Source: Bordetella petrii
GTDB lineage: Bacteria > Pseudomonadota > Gammaproteobacteria > Burkholderiales > Burkholderiaceae_B
Reading direction: 5' to 3'
NCBI RefSeq assembly: GCF_000067205.1
Contig: NC_010170.1
Span: forward strand, 4,650,001 to 4,714,000
DNA length: 64,000 nucleotides
The translations under genes and the position numbers were made by a program. How positions within the stretch are numbered: the first letter of the stretch is position 1; each line of letters starts with the position of its first letter. The notes below the pieces were generated by a model. The model ran no database searches and was not told where the DNA came from. It saw only the letters and a list, made by a program, of their open reading frames with translations. Positions 15,844-24,339 of the stretch are shown here, one piece after another.

Positions 15844-16421
15844 TGCTGGCCGAAGCTGAAGATTCCATCGTGGCGTCCGTACTCGCAGCAGTGGGCCAGG
15901 CCGTGGAAACGGTCGAGACGCTGCCGGGGCCCTGGGACCAGGACGCCCTGGTGCTGGCATTTCGCAAAATGCCTGGCGTGTGGGTGTACTTCGATGGCGG
16001 TACGGCCGGCCGGGGGCGCGGGCGCATCGTCGGGCGCTACCTGGTCTACGCGGTCACCAGCCACGCCAGCGGCGGGCGCGAACGCCAGCGCGGCAACAGC
16101 CGCCAGATTGGAGCCTACGAGATCGTCGAGCGCGTCGTGCCCACGCTGGACGGGCACAAGGCGGCGGATCTGGGCACGCTGCATTTCGCTGGGCTGCGGG
16201 TGCTGTCGCCCGCCTCGGCCCAGCGCAAGGGCGTCGCGGTTTACGAGATGGCGTTCTCGCTGGAAATGGGTTTTCCGGCTCCCCGCGACGTGGACGGTGT
16301 GGGCGGTGTGGGCGGCCTGGCCGACTTCGCCATCTACAGCGGCACGCATCATGTGGGCGACGGCCCCGACACCGAAAGTCATTTGCAACTGCCGACGGGC
16401 AGCGAGGAGGTATCCCCGTGA
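15843..16421 (+). CDS. DUF1834 family protein (Mu gp37-like)
   Basis: 192 residues from ATG 15843 (TGATG overlap with the upstream stop); in-frame GTGs at 15837 and 15840 are less likely starts. The sequence fits DUF1834, a tail-terminator or connector-type family following gp36 in Mu-like phages. A short Gly/Val repeat (DGVGGVGGLADF) marks a flexible C-terminal part. Confidence 0.82.
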   Translation: MLAEAEDSIVASVLAAVGQAVETVETLPGPWDQDALVLAFRKMPGVWVYFDGGTAGRGRGRIVGRYLVYAVTSHASGGRERQRGNSRQIGAYEIVERVVPTLDGHKAADLGTLHFAGLRVLSPASAQRKGVAVYEMAFSLEMGFPAPRDVDGVGGVGGLADFAIYSGTHHVGDGPDTESHLQLPTGSEEVSP

Positions 16422-16630
16422 CCAAGAAGTACGTCAAGCCGGCCCAGGATGGGCTGGTCGTGCGCCGGCCGCTCGATGGCCAGCCGTTGCCCCCCGAGGG
16501 CGCCTGGGTGGACTGGAGCGGTCACTGGGCGCGCCGCAAAGCCGAGGGGTCGATCACCGAAGCCGAGCCGCCCAAGAAAACCAAGGCCAGGCCTGCTCAG
16601 GCCGGCGCCGCAATGAAGGAGGTTGACTGA
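16418..16630 (+). CDS. DUF2635 family protein (Mu gp38-like)
   Basis: 70 residues from GTG 16418, overlapping the previous stop by four bases, with a GAGGAGG site upstream. The central WVDWSGHWARR segment is like DUF2635, always found between gp37 and the sheath gene. The C-terminus is Lys/Pro rich. Its last base is the first base of the sheath ATG. Confidence 0.8.
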   Translation: MTKKYVKPAQDGLVVRRPLDGQPLPPEGAWVDWSGHWARRKAEGSITEAEPPKKTKARPAQAGAAMKEVD

Positions 16631-18117
16631 TGGCTATCAGTTCCACCGTGTTCAACGAGATCCCGGCCGCCCTTCGCATCCCGGGTTGGTTCATCGAGTT
16701 CGACAATCGCCTGGCCGGCAATGCCGTGTTCCAGGGCAAGCTGCTGGTTATCGGGCAGAAGCTGCCGACCGGCAGCCAAGCCCCGGGGACTCTGGCACGC
16801 GTCACCAACGAGCAGCAAGGCGACGAATGGTTCGGGCGCGGTTCGATGCTGGCCGAGATGTTCCGTGCCATCAAGAAAATCGACCTCTACACCGAAACCT
16901 GGGCCATCGCGCTGGAAGACGCCGAGGTTGCGGTGGCGGCCGCTGGCTCCATCGAGGTCACCGACGGCCCGACCGAAACCCGGCCGCTGGCGCTGTACAT
17001 CGCGGGATACCGGGTGTGGGTCTCGATGACGGGCGGCGACACGCCGTCGGACGTGGCCCAAGCCATCGTCACGGCGATCAGCGCGGATACGCGCGTGCCC
17101 GTAACGGCGGTGATCGATGCCGAAGCCCCCAGCAAGGTAGTGCTGACGTGCCGCTGGAAGGGCGAGACCGGCAACGACATCGATCTGCGCGACAGCGTCA
17201 AGGGCGAATCCAAGCCATCCGGGCTGGAGTTGACCTATACGGCGTTCTCGGGCGGGGCCGTGAACCCGGACCTGGACAGCGTGATCGCGGCCATGGGCGC
17301 GCAGTGGTGGAACTGGCTGTGCCTGCCGTACACCGACCAGGTCAGCCTGGAGATGATCGAGGCCGAACTGTCCGACCGCTACGGCCCGATGCGCCAGATC
17401 GGCGGGCGCGCGTTCGCCGCCTTCCGAGGCAACCATTCGGCCACGGCGACCAAGGGCAACAGCCGAAACAGCCCGCACGTCACGATCATGGGCACCAACC
17501 TGGCCGTGTCGCCGACCTGGCTGTGGGCTGCCACGGACGCCATCGTGGCAGCCGGTTCGCTGGCCATCGACCCGGCGCGGCCGCTGCAGCGCCTAGCGCT
17601 GCCCGGCCTGATCGGCCCAGCCGAGGATGTGCGCTGGATCGACGCCGAACGCAACCTGCTGCTGTACGACGGCATCGCCACCTACACGGTGGCCACCGAC
17701 GGCACGGTGCAAATCGAGCGCCAAATCACGACCTACCAGGAGAACAGCGCCGGCATTGCCGACGACAGTTACCTGGACATCAACACGCCGGAAACCCTGG
17801 AGCGCATCCGCTTCGAGCAGATCAGTCTGTTCGCGCAGAAGTATCCGCGTCACAAGCTGGCCGCCGACGAGGACCGCGAGTTCTACGACCCGAGCCAGCC
17901 GATCATGACGCCGAAGGTGGCACTCAGCGAGTTGTTGAGCCTGTACCGCCTGACCTTCATGGGCGAGCGGGGCTGGGTGCGTGATTACGCGGGCTATGCG
18001 AAAAGCGCGCGGGCCAACATCGATCCCGACGACCCGAACAGGCTGAACGTCATCGACTCGCCGATGCTGATCGGCCAGTACCGCGTACACGCCCAGCAGA
18101 CGCAGTTCCGTCGCTAA
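16630..18117 (+). CDS. Tail sheath protein (Mu gpL-like)
   Basis: 495 residues, the length of Mu gpL. The N-terminus (FNEIPAALRIPGWFIEFDN) and the C-terminal domain (QPIMTPKVALSEL) fit the contractile sheath family. It shows that the phage has a contractile, myovirus-type tail. No disruption. Confidence 0.92.
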   Translation: MAISSTVFNEIPAALRIPGWFIEFDNRLAGNAVFQGKLLVIGQKLPTGSQAPGTLARVTNEQQGDEWFGRGSMLAEMFRAIKKIDLYTETWAIALEDAEVAVAAAGSIEVTDGPTETRPLALYIAGYRVWVSMTGGDTPSDVAQAIVTAISADTRVPVTAVIDAEAPSKVVLTCRWKGETGNDIDLRDSVKGESKPSGLELTYTAFSGGAVNPDLDSVIAAMGAQWWNWLCLPYTDQVSLEMIEAELSDRYGPMRQIGGRAFAAFRGNHSATATKGNSRNSPHVTIMGTNLAVSPTWLWAATDAIVAAGSLAIDPARPLQRLALPGLIGPAEDVRWIDAERNLLLYDGIATYTVATDGTVQIERQITTYQENSAGIADDSYLDINTPETLERIRFEQISLFAQKYPRHKLAADEDREFYDPSQPIMTPKVALSELLSLYRLTFMGERGWVRDYAGYAKSARANIDPDDPNRLNVIDSPMLIGQYRVHAQQTQFRR

Positions 18118-18143
18118 ACGGCAGATAACCCAAGGATAAAGAC

Positions 18144-18500
18144 ATGAGCGGAAAAATCACCGGGGTGGCCACCATTCGCGTCGATGGCCAGGAATTCCCC
18201 ACCGAGCGCGGCGCGACGCTCAACCCGGGCGGCGTCAACCGTGCCACCAAGATGGCCGGGCGCCGCGTCTTCTTCAACGAGGAGCCGGTCGCTCCCACGC
18301 TGCAGGCCACGGTGCTGCACACCGAAGATCTCGACATCATCGAGTTGGGCAAGATCAGCAATGCCACGGTCCTGTTCGAGTGCGATAACGGCCAGGACTA
18401 CATGCTGACTGGGGCTTTCGTTACCGAAACGGCCGAACTGAACAGCGGCGAGGGCCAGATCCGCTTCAACATGGCCGCCCGCACCTGCGAGAGGATTTAA
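18144..18500 (+). CDS. Tail tube protein (Mu gpM-like)
   Basis: 118 residues, directly after the sheath as in Mu. The sequence (GVATIRVDGQEFPTERGATL, NPGGVNRATKMAG) is typical of the Mu-type tube protein, which polymerises inside the sheath. A ribosome-binding site (AAGGAT) precedes ATG 18144. Confidence 0.9.
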   Translation: MSGKITGVATIRVDGQEFPTERGATLNPGGVNRATKMAGRRVFFNEEPVAPTLQATVLHTEDLDIIELGKISNATVLFECDNGQDYMLTGAFVTETAELNSGEGQIRFNMAARTCERI

Positions 18501-18503
18501 AGC

Positions 18504-18866
18504 ATGGAAAACACGACCAACCAAGCCGACGATGCCGCCGGCCTGACCGAAGAAGAAGCCGCACGCGTCGAGTACACCGACGATGCCGTCGCCGTGACGC
18601 TGCTGGAGCCGCTGACTTTCAAGGCCAGCAAGCTGGATGACGAGCGCACCATCGAGCGCCTGGTCCTGCCCAAGAAGATCAAGGGCAAGCACCTGCAGGC
18701 GATGGACAAGGCCGCAGGCGAAATGGGCAAAACGCTGGCCTTGCTGGCGACCCTGGCCCGCATCCCGGTGGCCGCAGCTGGCGAACTGGATGCGCGCGAT
18801 ATCGACGTGGCTATGAAGGCGGTGACGCCTTTTTTGCCCAAACTCCCAGCGACTGGCCGGTACTGA
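18504..18866 (+). CDS. Tail assembly chaperone, short form (Mu gp41-like)
   Basis: 120 residues. The sequence (VEYTDDAVAVTLLEPLTFKA) fits the Mu gp41 family of tail assembly chaperones. It is made without frameshifting and stops at TGA 18864. A slippery heptamer near its 3' end allows a longer product. Both forms are expected to coat the tape measure during tail assembly. Confidence 0.87.
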   Translation: MENTTNQADDAAGLTEEEAARVEYTDDAVAVTLLEPLTFKASKLDDERTIERLVLPKKIKGKHLQAMDKAAGEMGKTLALLATLARIPVAAAGELDARDIDVAMKAVTPFLPKLPATGRY

Positions 18867-18994
18867 TTCGGGCGGTTGCGGTGGCATTCGGCGGATTCAA
18901 CCCCGCCGATTTGCTGGAGATGGATCTTGAAGACTTGATCTGGTGGTATCGCCAGGCCGAGGTCATTGCAGAGGAGTTGAAAGCCCGTGGCTAA
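18504..18994 (+). CDS. Tail assembly chaperone, -1 frameshift product (gp41-gp42 type)
   Basis: A -1 slip at the heptamer T-TTT-TTG (18830-18836) moves ribosomes into a frame open to TAA 18992. This gives 163 residues. The added part reads SDWPVLIRAVAVAFGGFNP, then DLLEMDLEDLIWWYRQAEVI, typical of GpE/gp42-like extensions. The heptamer has the XXXYYYZ form in the correct phase, about ten codons before the zero-frame stop. Programmed frameshifting here is conserved in long-tailed phages (lambda G/GT, P2 E/E', Mu 41/42). The extension frame has no start codon of its own that would be needed otherwise. Confidence 0.85.
18830..18836 (+). other. Programmed -1 ribosomal frameshift site TTTTTTG
   Basis: In the chaperone frame it reads CC(T TTT TTG), so both tRNAs can re-pair after a one-base slip. 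It lies 28 bases before the zero-frame TGA (18864). The following CCC AAA C may add pausing. It is the only such heptamer in the overlap and the -1 frame is open exactly from here. Confidence 0.85.
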
Positions 18995-20762
18995 CATGGT
19001 GACCAGCATTGTCATGCGCCTTGTGGACCAGGTGACCCGCCCCGTGCGTGGCATCCAGCGCAGCCTGGCTGGTCTGAGCCAGCGCGCTGGGCTGGACCGG
19101 CTTGCCCGGGCCGCGCGCGGCGTGTCGCAGTCCATGGGCGTGGCGGTCCAGCGCGCCATGGCGCTGGGCAAGCGCATGCTGGTCATGGGCGGGGTGGCGG
19201 CCGGTGCCGTGTGGGGAGTCAACCGCCTGGTCGCCGGCGTGGCCGAGATGGGCAACGAGATCCAGACGGCGTCCGAGCGCCTGGGCGTGGGCACCGACTG
19301 GCTGCAGCAATGGATGTACGTCGGGCGCCAGTTCGGCGTGCAGAACGATGCGATGGTCGATGGCCTGAAGGAATTGAGTCTGCGTGCCGACGAGTTCGTG
19401 CTGACTGCCGGCGGCCCAGCTGCCGAGGCGTTTGGCCGCCTGGGCATCACCACGGCCCAGCTCAAGAAGACGAAGGGCAACACCGATGCGTTGTTCAACC
19501 TGGTCTTGGGACGGCTGCGCGAGGTGGATAACTTCGCGGCGCGTCAACGCCTGGTCGACGAAATCTTCGGCGGTACCGGCGGCGAGCAGATGGCTCAGAT
19601 GGTCAGTGCCACGCGCGAGGAAATCGAGGCCATGATGCGCGCTGCCCACCAGGTCGGCGCCATCATCCCGCCCGAACAAGTGGCGGCCGCACGAGAGTAC
19701 ACCCGCCAGATGGGTGACCTGCAGCAGATGCTGACCGGTATCCGCACGTCGGTGGTGGGTGCGCTGCTGCCGGCTGTCAACGAATGGACCAAGCGCATGG
19801 CCGCCCTGGGCCGCGCTAACCGCGAGGCGGTAGCGCAGCGGATTCTAAGCGGCATGCGCGAGTTCTGGTCCGTGCTGCGTCCTATCGGGGCCGCAGTGTC
19901 CTGGGTCGCTGACCAGGTCGGCGGGTTCGGCAACCTGCTGGGAGGATTGGCCACGATCATGGCAACCCGCCTGATCGTATCGGTCTTTGCCACAGGGGTG
20001 GCCCTGGTGAGATTAGGGTTCACCGCCGTTACCGTTGGTGCGCGCCTCACGGTTGCGCTTCTCGGCGGCCTTGTGTCCGTGTCGCGCGGACTCATCGGCT
20101 TGGCCGCGCGTGCGATTCCGGCCGCAATTATGGGTATCCGTGCGCTGTCGTTGGCCTTTCTCACCACGCCGGTGGGCTGGATCGTAACTGGCATTGCTGC
20201 CGTCGCTGGAGCCGCGTTCCTGATCTACCGCAATTGGGGCAGCATTGCCGACTGGTTCGGCAATCTGTGGCAAGGCGTCAAGGCATTTTTTAGCCGCGGC
20301 ATCGGCGATATCGCCAAAGATCTGCTGGCGTTCTCGCCTGCGGCGCTGTTGCTGCACGGTATCGATGCGGTCTTTGAGATGTTCGGCGCCCGGCCCTTGA
20401 CCGAGATCGGTGGGCAGTGGATCTCCGGCCTATGGGATGGAATCAGCGCGCGGTGGGATCAGCTGACCGGTTGGATGCGAGGCAAGGTGGCAGAGCTGAC
20501 CAGCTGGATGCCGGACTGGGCTCGCGATGGATTGGGAATCGGCGGCGGCACCCCAGGCGGCTCCAGTTCACCAGTGGCGGCACTTGGTGCGCCCGTGGCC
20601 CGAGGTGCAGCCCTGCTGACTGCGCCTATGGCCCGGGCCGACGTGGGCGGCGAGTTGCGCATCGTGATCGACAGCCAGGGCCGGCCGCGCGTAACGGAAG
20701 CCCGCCGGAATGGCGGGCTGGACTTCGAGGTGGATTCCGGTGTGCTGGGGATGGCGCCGTGA
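18987..20762 (+). CDS. Tail tape measure protein
   Basis: 591 residues from GTG 18987 (an in-frame ATG follows at codon 4), overlapping the frameshift product's stop by eight bases. The N-terminal third is helical (RLVDQVTRPVRGIQRSLAGL). Residues 325-410 hold several hydrophobic segments (ARLTVALLGGLVSVSRGLIG, TTPVGWIVTGIAAVAGAAFL), as usual for tape measures. At roughly 0.15 nm per residue it implies a tail of about 90 nm. Confidence 0.9.
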   Translation: MANMVTSIVMRLVDQVTRPVRGIQRSLAGLSQRAGLDRLARAARGVSQSMGVAVQRAMALGKRMLVMGGVAAGAVWGVNRLVAGVAEMGNEIQTASERLGVGTDWLQQWMYVGRQFGVQNDAMVDGLKELSLRADEFVLTAGGPAAEAFGRLGITTAQLKKTKGNTDALFNLVLGRLREVDNFAARQRLVDEIFGGTGGEQMAQMVSATREEIEAMMRAAHQVGAIIPPEQVAAAREYTRQMGDLQQMLTGIRTSVVGALLPAVNEWTKRMAALGRANREAVAQRILSGMREFWSVLRPIGAAVSWVADQVGGFGNLLGGLATIMATRLIVSVFATGVALVRLGFTAVTVGARLTVALLGGLVSVSRGLIGLAARAIPAAIMGIRALSLAFLTTPVGWIVTGIAAVAGAAFLIYRNWGSIADWFGNLWQGVKAFFSRGIGDIAKDLLAFSPAALLLHGIDAVFEMFGARPLTEIGGQWISGLWDGISARWDQLTGWMRGKVAELTSWMPDWARDGLGIGGGTPGGSSSPVAALGAPVARGAALLTAPMARADVGGELRIVIDSQGRPRVTEARRNGGLDFEVDSGVLGMAP

Positions 20763-20767
20763 TGCGT

Positions 20768-20953
20768 TCAATTATCGACCGCTTTGTCCAACGTGACCTG
20801 TTGCTTTATCCCCTGATCGAGGCCGACAGCCACGACCACGCCGACGACTACGTGAGCAATCCAGCTGGCGCTTTCCCAAAAGTAGGCGCTCGCCAGACCG
20901 GACACCACGCCGCCAATGCCGGCAATGAGAGCGATCTTGTCGGATTTCTTCAT
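20768..20953 (-). CDS. Small antisense membrane protein (phage moron)
   Basis: 61 residues on the - strand, filling the 234-bp gap between tape measure and gpN-like genes, both on +. It starts at ATG 20953 with an AAGGGG site eight to ten bases upstream. The protein begins MKKSDKIALIAGIGGVVSG and has two hydrophobic stretches (residues 7-24 and 31-46) with a hydrophilic tail. The opposite strand, proper start signals and the membrane-protein composition suggest a lysogenic-conversion gene. I do not recognise a family. A longer frame from 21016 exists but would run into the gpN-like start. Confidence 0.65.
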   Translation of the reverse strand: MKKSDKIALIAGIGGVVSGLASAYFWESASWIAHVVVGVVVAVGLDQGIKQQVTLDKAVDN

Positions 20954-20996
20954 GCTGGTACCCCTTTGGTTACTGATCGTGACAGGAGTGTAGTAC

Positions 20997-22250
20997 ATGA
21001 CCTGGCGTGAACGCATTGATCCCGAGTTGCAGGGCTCTTACCGGGGCGTGCCATTCTACGTCGAACGCGCCGATACCAAGGGCGGGCGGCGCTGGCTGAT
21101 ACACGAATACCCGCGCCGGGACAAACCCTACTCCGAAGACATGGGCCGCCGCGCCAAGGAATGGCGGCTGCAGCTGTTCGTCGCAGGCGACAACTACGAC
21201 CGCGAACGCGACGCCCTGATTGAGGCGTTCGACGCGCCTGGCGCGGCCACGCTGGAGCACCCGTATCTGGGCAGTGTCATGGCAGTGGCCAGCGATGTCG
21301 GCTGGAGCGAATCGACGGCCGAGGGCGGCTCTTGCACGTTCCAGGTCACGTTCAATGAGGCCGGCGAGGAGTCGTACCCCGCCACCACGATGGACACTCA
21401 GCGCGAAGTCGGCCAGGCCGCCAACGCGTGCGAAACATCGATCCTGGATGACTTCGCAGCCAAATGGAACGTGGATGGGCTATTGGGCTGGTCCCTGGAG
21501 GCCGTCGAGCGGGATCTGACTGCAGTGGTGCGCGGCATCGACGACGTGGTGGGGGGTATTGCGGATCAGGTCGCTGGCGCCATTCGTTTCCCCGTGAACG
21601 TGGCAGGCATCGTCATTGGTGGCTACAACCGGCTTAAGAATGCCGTCATGCGCCCCGTCAACGCGCTGGACCTGTACAGCGGCCTGAATCTGCTGAGCGG
21701 ATCGGACGACGATGGCGGGAGCAATCGTGTGCTGCTGTCGCCCGGCACGCCCGTGCGCGCTGTGCGCCTGCTGCGCGACACCGGTGAGAGCGCCGCAGCG
21801 GTACCGCCGCCAGTGGCCGATACGCCCGAGCGGCGCCAACGCGCACAGAACGCCGTTGCTGCCCGGCAGTTGAACGGCCGTGCGGCCGCGCTTACAGCGG
21901 CGCGTCTGGTTGCCGAAACCGATTGGCCGAGCCGGCAGGAAGCGCAGGCCGCTGGCCAGGACACGCTGGCCCTGATCGACGCACAGATGGCCACGGAAGA
22001 GCCGATCAGCGATGCGGTCTATGGCGCCCTGGTGGCGCTGCGTTCGGCCGTCACGGCCGACCTGCGCGCCCGCGCCGTGGCGCTTCCCGGCTTGGCGACC
22101 TATACGCCCCAGGTGACGCAGCCCGCCCTGGTGGTGGCCCACCGTCTGTATGGTGACGCGCGCCGTGCCGACGAAATCGTCATCCGCAACGGCGTGCCGC
22201 ATCCGGGCGCCCTGCGCGGCGGCATCGAACTGGAGGTGTTGAGTGAGTAG
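20997..22250 (+). CDS. DNA circularisation / tail protein (Mu gpN-like)
   Basis: 417 residues. The N-terminal domain (GSYRGVPFYVERADTKGGRR, then DKPYSEDMGRRAKEW) is the DNA circularisation protein N-terminus of Mu gpN. The protein is a baseplate-associated component injected or placed at the tail tip. The C-terminal half is Ala-rich and helical. An AGGAG site precedes ATG 20997. The end overlaps the hub gene by eight bases. Confidence 0.88.
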   Translation: MTWRERIDPELQGSYRGVPFYVERADTKGGRRWLIHEYPRRDKPYSEDMGRRAKEWRLQLFVAGDNYDRERDALIEAFDAPGAATLEHPYLGSVMAVASDVGWSESTAEGGSCTFQVTFNEAGEESYPATTMDTQREVGQAANACETSILDDFAAKWNVDGLLGWSLEAVERDLTAVVRGIDDVVGGIADQVAGAIRFPVNVAGIVIGGYNRLKNAVMRPVNALDLYSGLNLLSGSDDDGGSNRVLLSPGTPVRAVRLLRDTGESAAAVPPPVADTPERRQRAQNAVAARQLNGRAAALTAARLVAETDWPSRQEAQAAGQDTLALIDAQMATEEPISDAVYGALVALRSAVTADLRARAVALPGLATYTPQVTQPALVVAHRLYGDARRADEIVIRNGVPHPGALRGGIELEVLSE

Positions 22251-23322
22251 CCGTGAGCCTGTGATCCTGCAACTGGGCAGTGAGCGGCATCAAGGTTGGC
22301 AGGAGGTCCGTATCCGCATGAGCCTGGACCAGATCGCCGACTCGTTCGAGCTGACGCTGACCGAGCGCTGGTCCGAATCTGGCCTGGTGCGCCCGGTGAC
22401 GCCCGGCCTGGCCTGCACGGTGCACGTGGGCGACGAACTGGTGGTGACCGGCTACCTGGACGAAGTGCTGCCCGACTACGACGCCGAAAGCCATACCATC
22501 GCGGCCAGCGGCCGCAGCAAACCGGCCGACCTGATCGACTGCAGCGGCGAGGACATGCGCCTGGATGGCCTAACGCTGCTGCAGATCGCCGAGAAGCTGG
22601 CCAAGCCCTACGGCATCGATGTGATCGACACCGTCAAGGCCACCAAGCCGTTCGCCGACTTCGCGCTGGAGGATGGCCAGCCCATCGCCGAGGCGCTGGA
22701 GCGGGCCGCGCAGATCCGTGGCGCGCGCATCGTCAGCGACGCCCAGGGCCGCCTGGTGATCGTTCACGCCGTGCAGCGCGAGATCGCCACGCCCCTGGTG
22801 CTGGGCGGGAACATTCGCAAGGGCAGCGGCGTGTTCAGCGAGCGCGACCGCTTCAACGAGTACATCGTGGTCGGGCAGACGCCCGGCAGCGACACCTGGA
22901 GCGGCAGCCAGGCCGCCGGCCCTAAGAGCAAGGCATCCGACCCGCGTGTGCGCGCGCCGCGCAAAACGCTGATCGTGTGCGACACGCCAGCCGATGCGGC
23001 CGACTGCAAGGCCCGCGCCGAGCTGGAGGCGCGTATGCGCTGGGCCAAGAGCCGGGGCGTCACCTACACGGTGCCCGGCTGGCGCCACGAGCAAGGCGTA
23101 TGGCGTCCCGGCGACCTGGTGCCGGTGCAGGACGCCTACCTGGGCCTGGACGAGCGCCTGCTGGTGTCCGACGTGCAGCTGGTCGAGGGCGAAGGTGGCC
23201 GCACGGCCGAGTTGCGCGTGGCGCCGCCGGCGGCGTTCGAGCCGGTGCCGGTGGCCGAGTCCGAGAAGAAGGCCAGCGGCAAGACCGCCACGAAACCGTC
23301 GCCGAGCTGGGGGTGGGAATGA
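22243..23322 (+). CDS. Baseplate hub protein (Mu gpP / gp44-like)
   Basis: 359 residues. The sequence fits the Mu gp44 hub, a trimer linking tail tube and spike: ADSFELTLTERWSESG, then VGDELVVTGYLDEVLPDYDA, then SERDRFNEYIVVGQTPG. The Lys/Ser-rich C-terminus is a flexible tail. It is the usual neighbour of the gp45 spike, with which it overlaps by four bases. Confidence 0.9.
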   Translation: MSSREPVILQLGSERHQGWQEVRIRMSLDQIADSFELTLTERWSESGLVRPVTPGLACTVHVGDELVVTGYLDEVLPDYDAESHTIAASGRSKPADLIDCSGEDMRLDGLTLLQIAEKLAKPYGIDVIDTVKATKPFADFALEDGQPIAEALERAAQIRGARIVSDAQGRLVIVHAVQREIATPLVLGGNIRKGSGVFSERDRFNEYIVVGQTPGSDTWSGSQAAGPKSKASDPRVRAPRKTLIVCDTPADAADCKARAELEARMRWAKSRGVTYTVPGWRHEQGVWRPGDLVPVQDAYLGLDERLLVSDVQLVEGEGGRTAELRVAPPAAFEPVPVAESEKKASGKTATKPSPSWGWE

Positions 23323-23885
23323 CGGATCAACGCCGCGTATTGCAGCGCGTGATCGGCCCGGTGTGGCGCCGGCTGCGCCTGCTGTTGAGCCGGGGCGTGC
23401 TTGTTCTGGTCGATGATGCCCTGAAGCTGCAGCGCGTGCAGGTGACGCTGCTAGGCGATGCGCCGGCCTGGGCCGAGCGGTTCCAGCAGTACGGCTACAC
23501 CAGCCACCCGCTGCCTGGCGCCGAGGCCATCGTGGCGTCGATCAGCGGCGCGCGCGCGCACCTGGTGGCCCTGTCGGTCGATGATCGGCGCTATCGCCTG
23601 GTCGGCCTGGCCGAGGGCGAAGTGGCGCTGTACGACGACCAGGGGCAAAGCGTGCATTTGACGCGCGCCGGCATCGTGATCGATGGCGCCGGCAAGCCGG
23701 TGACCATCACGAACGCGCCGAAAGTGCGCGCCGAGACGGAACTGCTGGAATGCACCGGCGAGATCCGGGATCTGTGCGACTCGGGTGGGCTCGCAATGTC
23801 CGAGATGCGGGAGACCCACAACAACCACGATCACCCCGGCGACTCCGGCGGCACGACCGGCAAACCGAATCAGGGGATGGGCTGA
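23319..23885 (+). CDS. Baseplate spike protein (Mu gp45-like)
   Basis: 188 residues from ATG 23319. The N-terminal OB-like part and the stretch GVLVLVDDALKLQRVQVTLL fit Mu gp45. The C-terminal region is a beta-helix needle ending in HNNHDHPG. In Mu gp45 and P2 gpV the apex binds a metal ion through His residues of this kind, giving a membrane-piercing tip. The same is expected here. Confidence 0.88.
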   Translation: MTDQRRVLQRVIGPVWRRLRLLLSRGVLVLVDDALKLQRVQVTLLGDAPAWAERFQQYGYTSHPLPGAEAIVASISGARAHLVALSVDDRRYRLVGLAEGEVALYDDQGQSVHLTRAGIVIDGAGKPVTITNAPKVRAETELLECTGEIRDLCDSGGLAMSEMRETHNNHDHPGDSGGTTGKPNQGMG

Positions 23886-24328
23886 TGGATCTAGCGCTGC
23901 GTTACGACTCCGGGGCCAAGGTGTTCGACCTGCTGCTGGACGGTGGCGACCTGGCCACGGACGAAGGGCTGACGACCGCCGTGGTGCTGTCGCTGTTCAC
24001 GGACCGCCGGGCGCTGCCGGAAGACCGACTGCCTGACGGCGCTACCGACCGGCGCGGCTGGTGGGCGGATGCCTACAACTCACGCCCGCACGGTTCGCGC
24101 CTGTGGTTGCTGTGCCGCGAAAAGGAGCTGGACTCGGTGCTGCGCCGTGCGCAGCAGTACGCCGAGGAGGCGCTGGCCTGGCTGGTCGAAGATCAGATCG
24201 CGCGCGCCGTCGAGGTCGAGGCGGTACACCTGCGGCGCGGCGTGCTGCAGCTGCTCATCGGGATCGTGCGCAGCGATGGCACCGTCCTGCAGCGGCAATA
24301 CGAGTACGTATGGCAAAACGCTGCATAA
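23885..24328 (+). CDS. Baseplate wedge protein (Mu gp46-like)
   Basis: 147 residues from ATG 23885, sharing its A with the spike stop. The GP46 family pattern is clear: LTTAVVLSLFTDRRALPED, DRRGWWADAY, then GSRLWLLCREK. It is homologous in role to T4 gp25, joining baseplate to sheath. Confidence 0.9.
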   Translation: MDLALRYDSGAKVFDLLLDGGDLATDEGLTTAVVLSLFTDRRALPEDRLPDGATDRRGWWADAYNSRPHGSRLWLLCREKELDSVLRRAQQYAEEALAWLVEDQIARAVEVEAVHLRRGVLQLLIGIVRSDGTVLQRQYEYVWQNAA

Positions 24329-24339
24329 AGGAGGATTAG

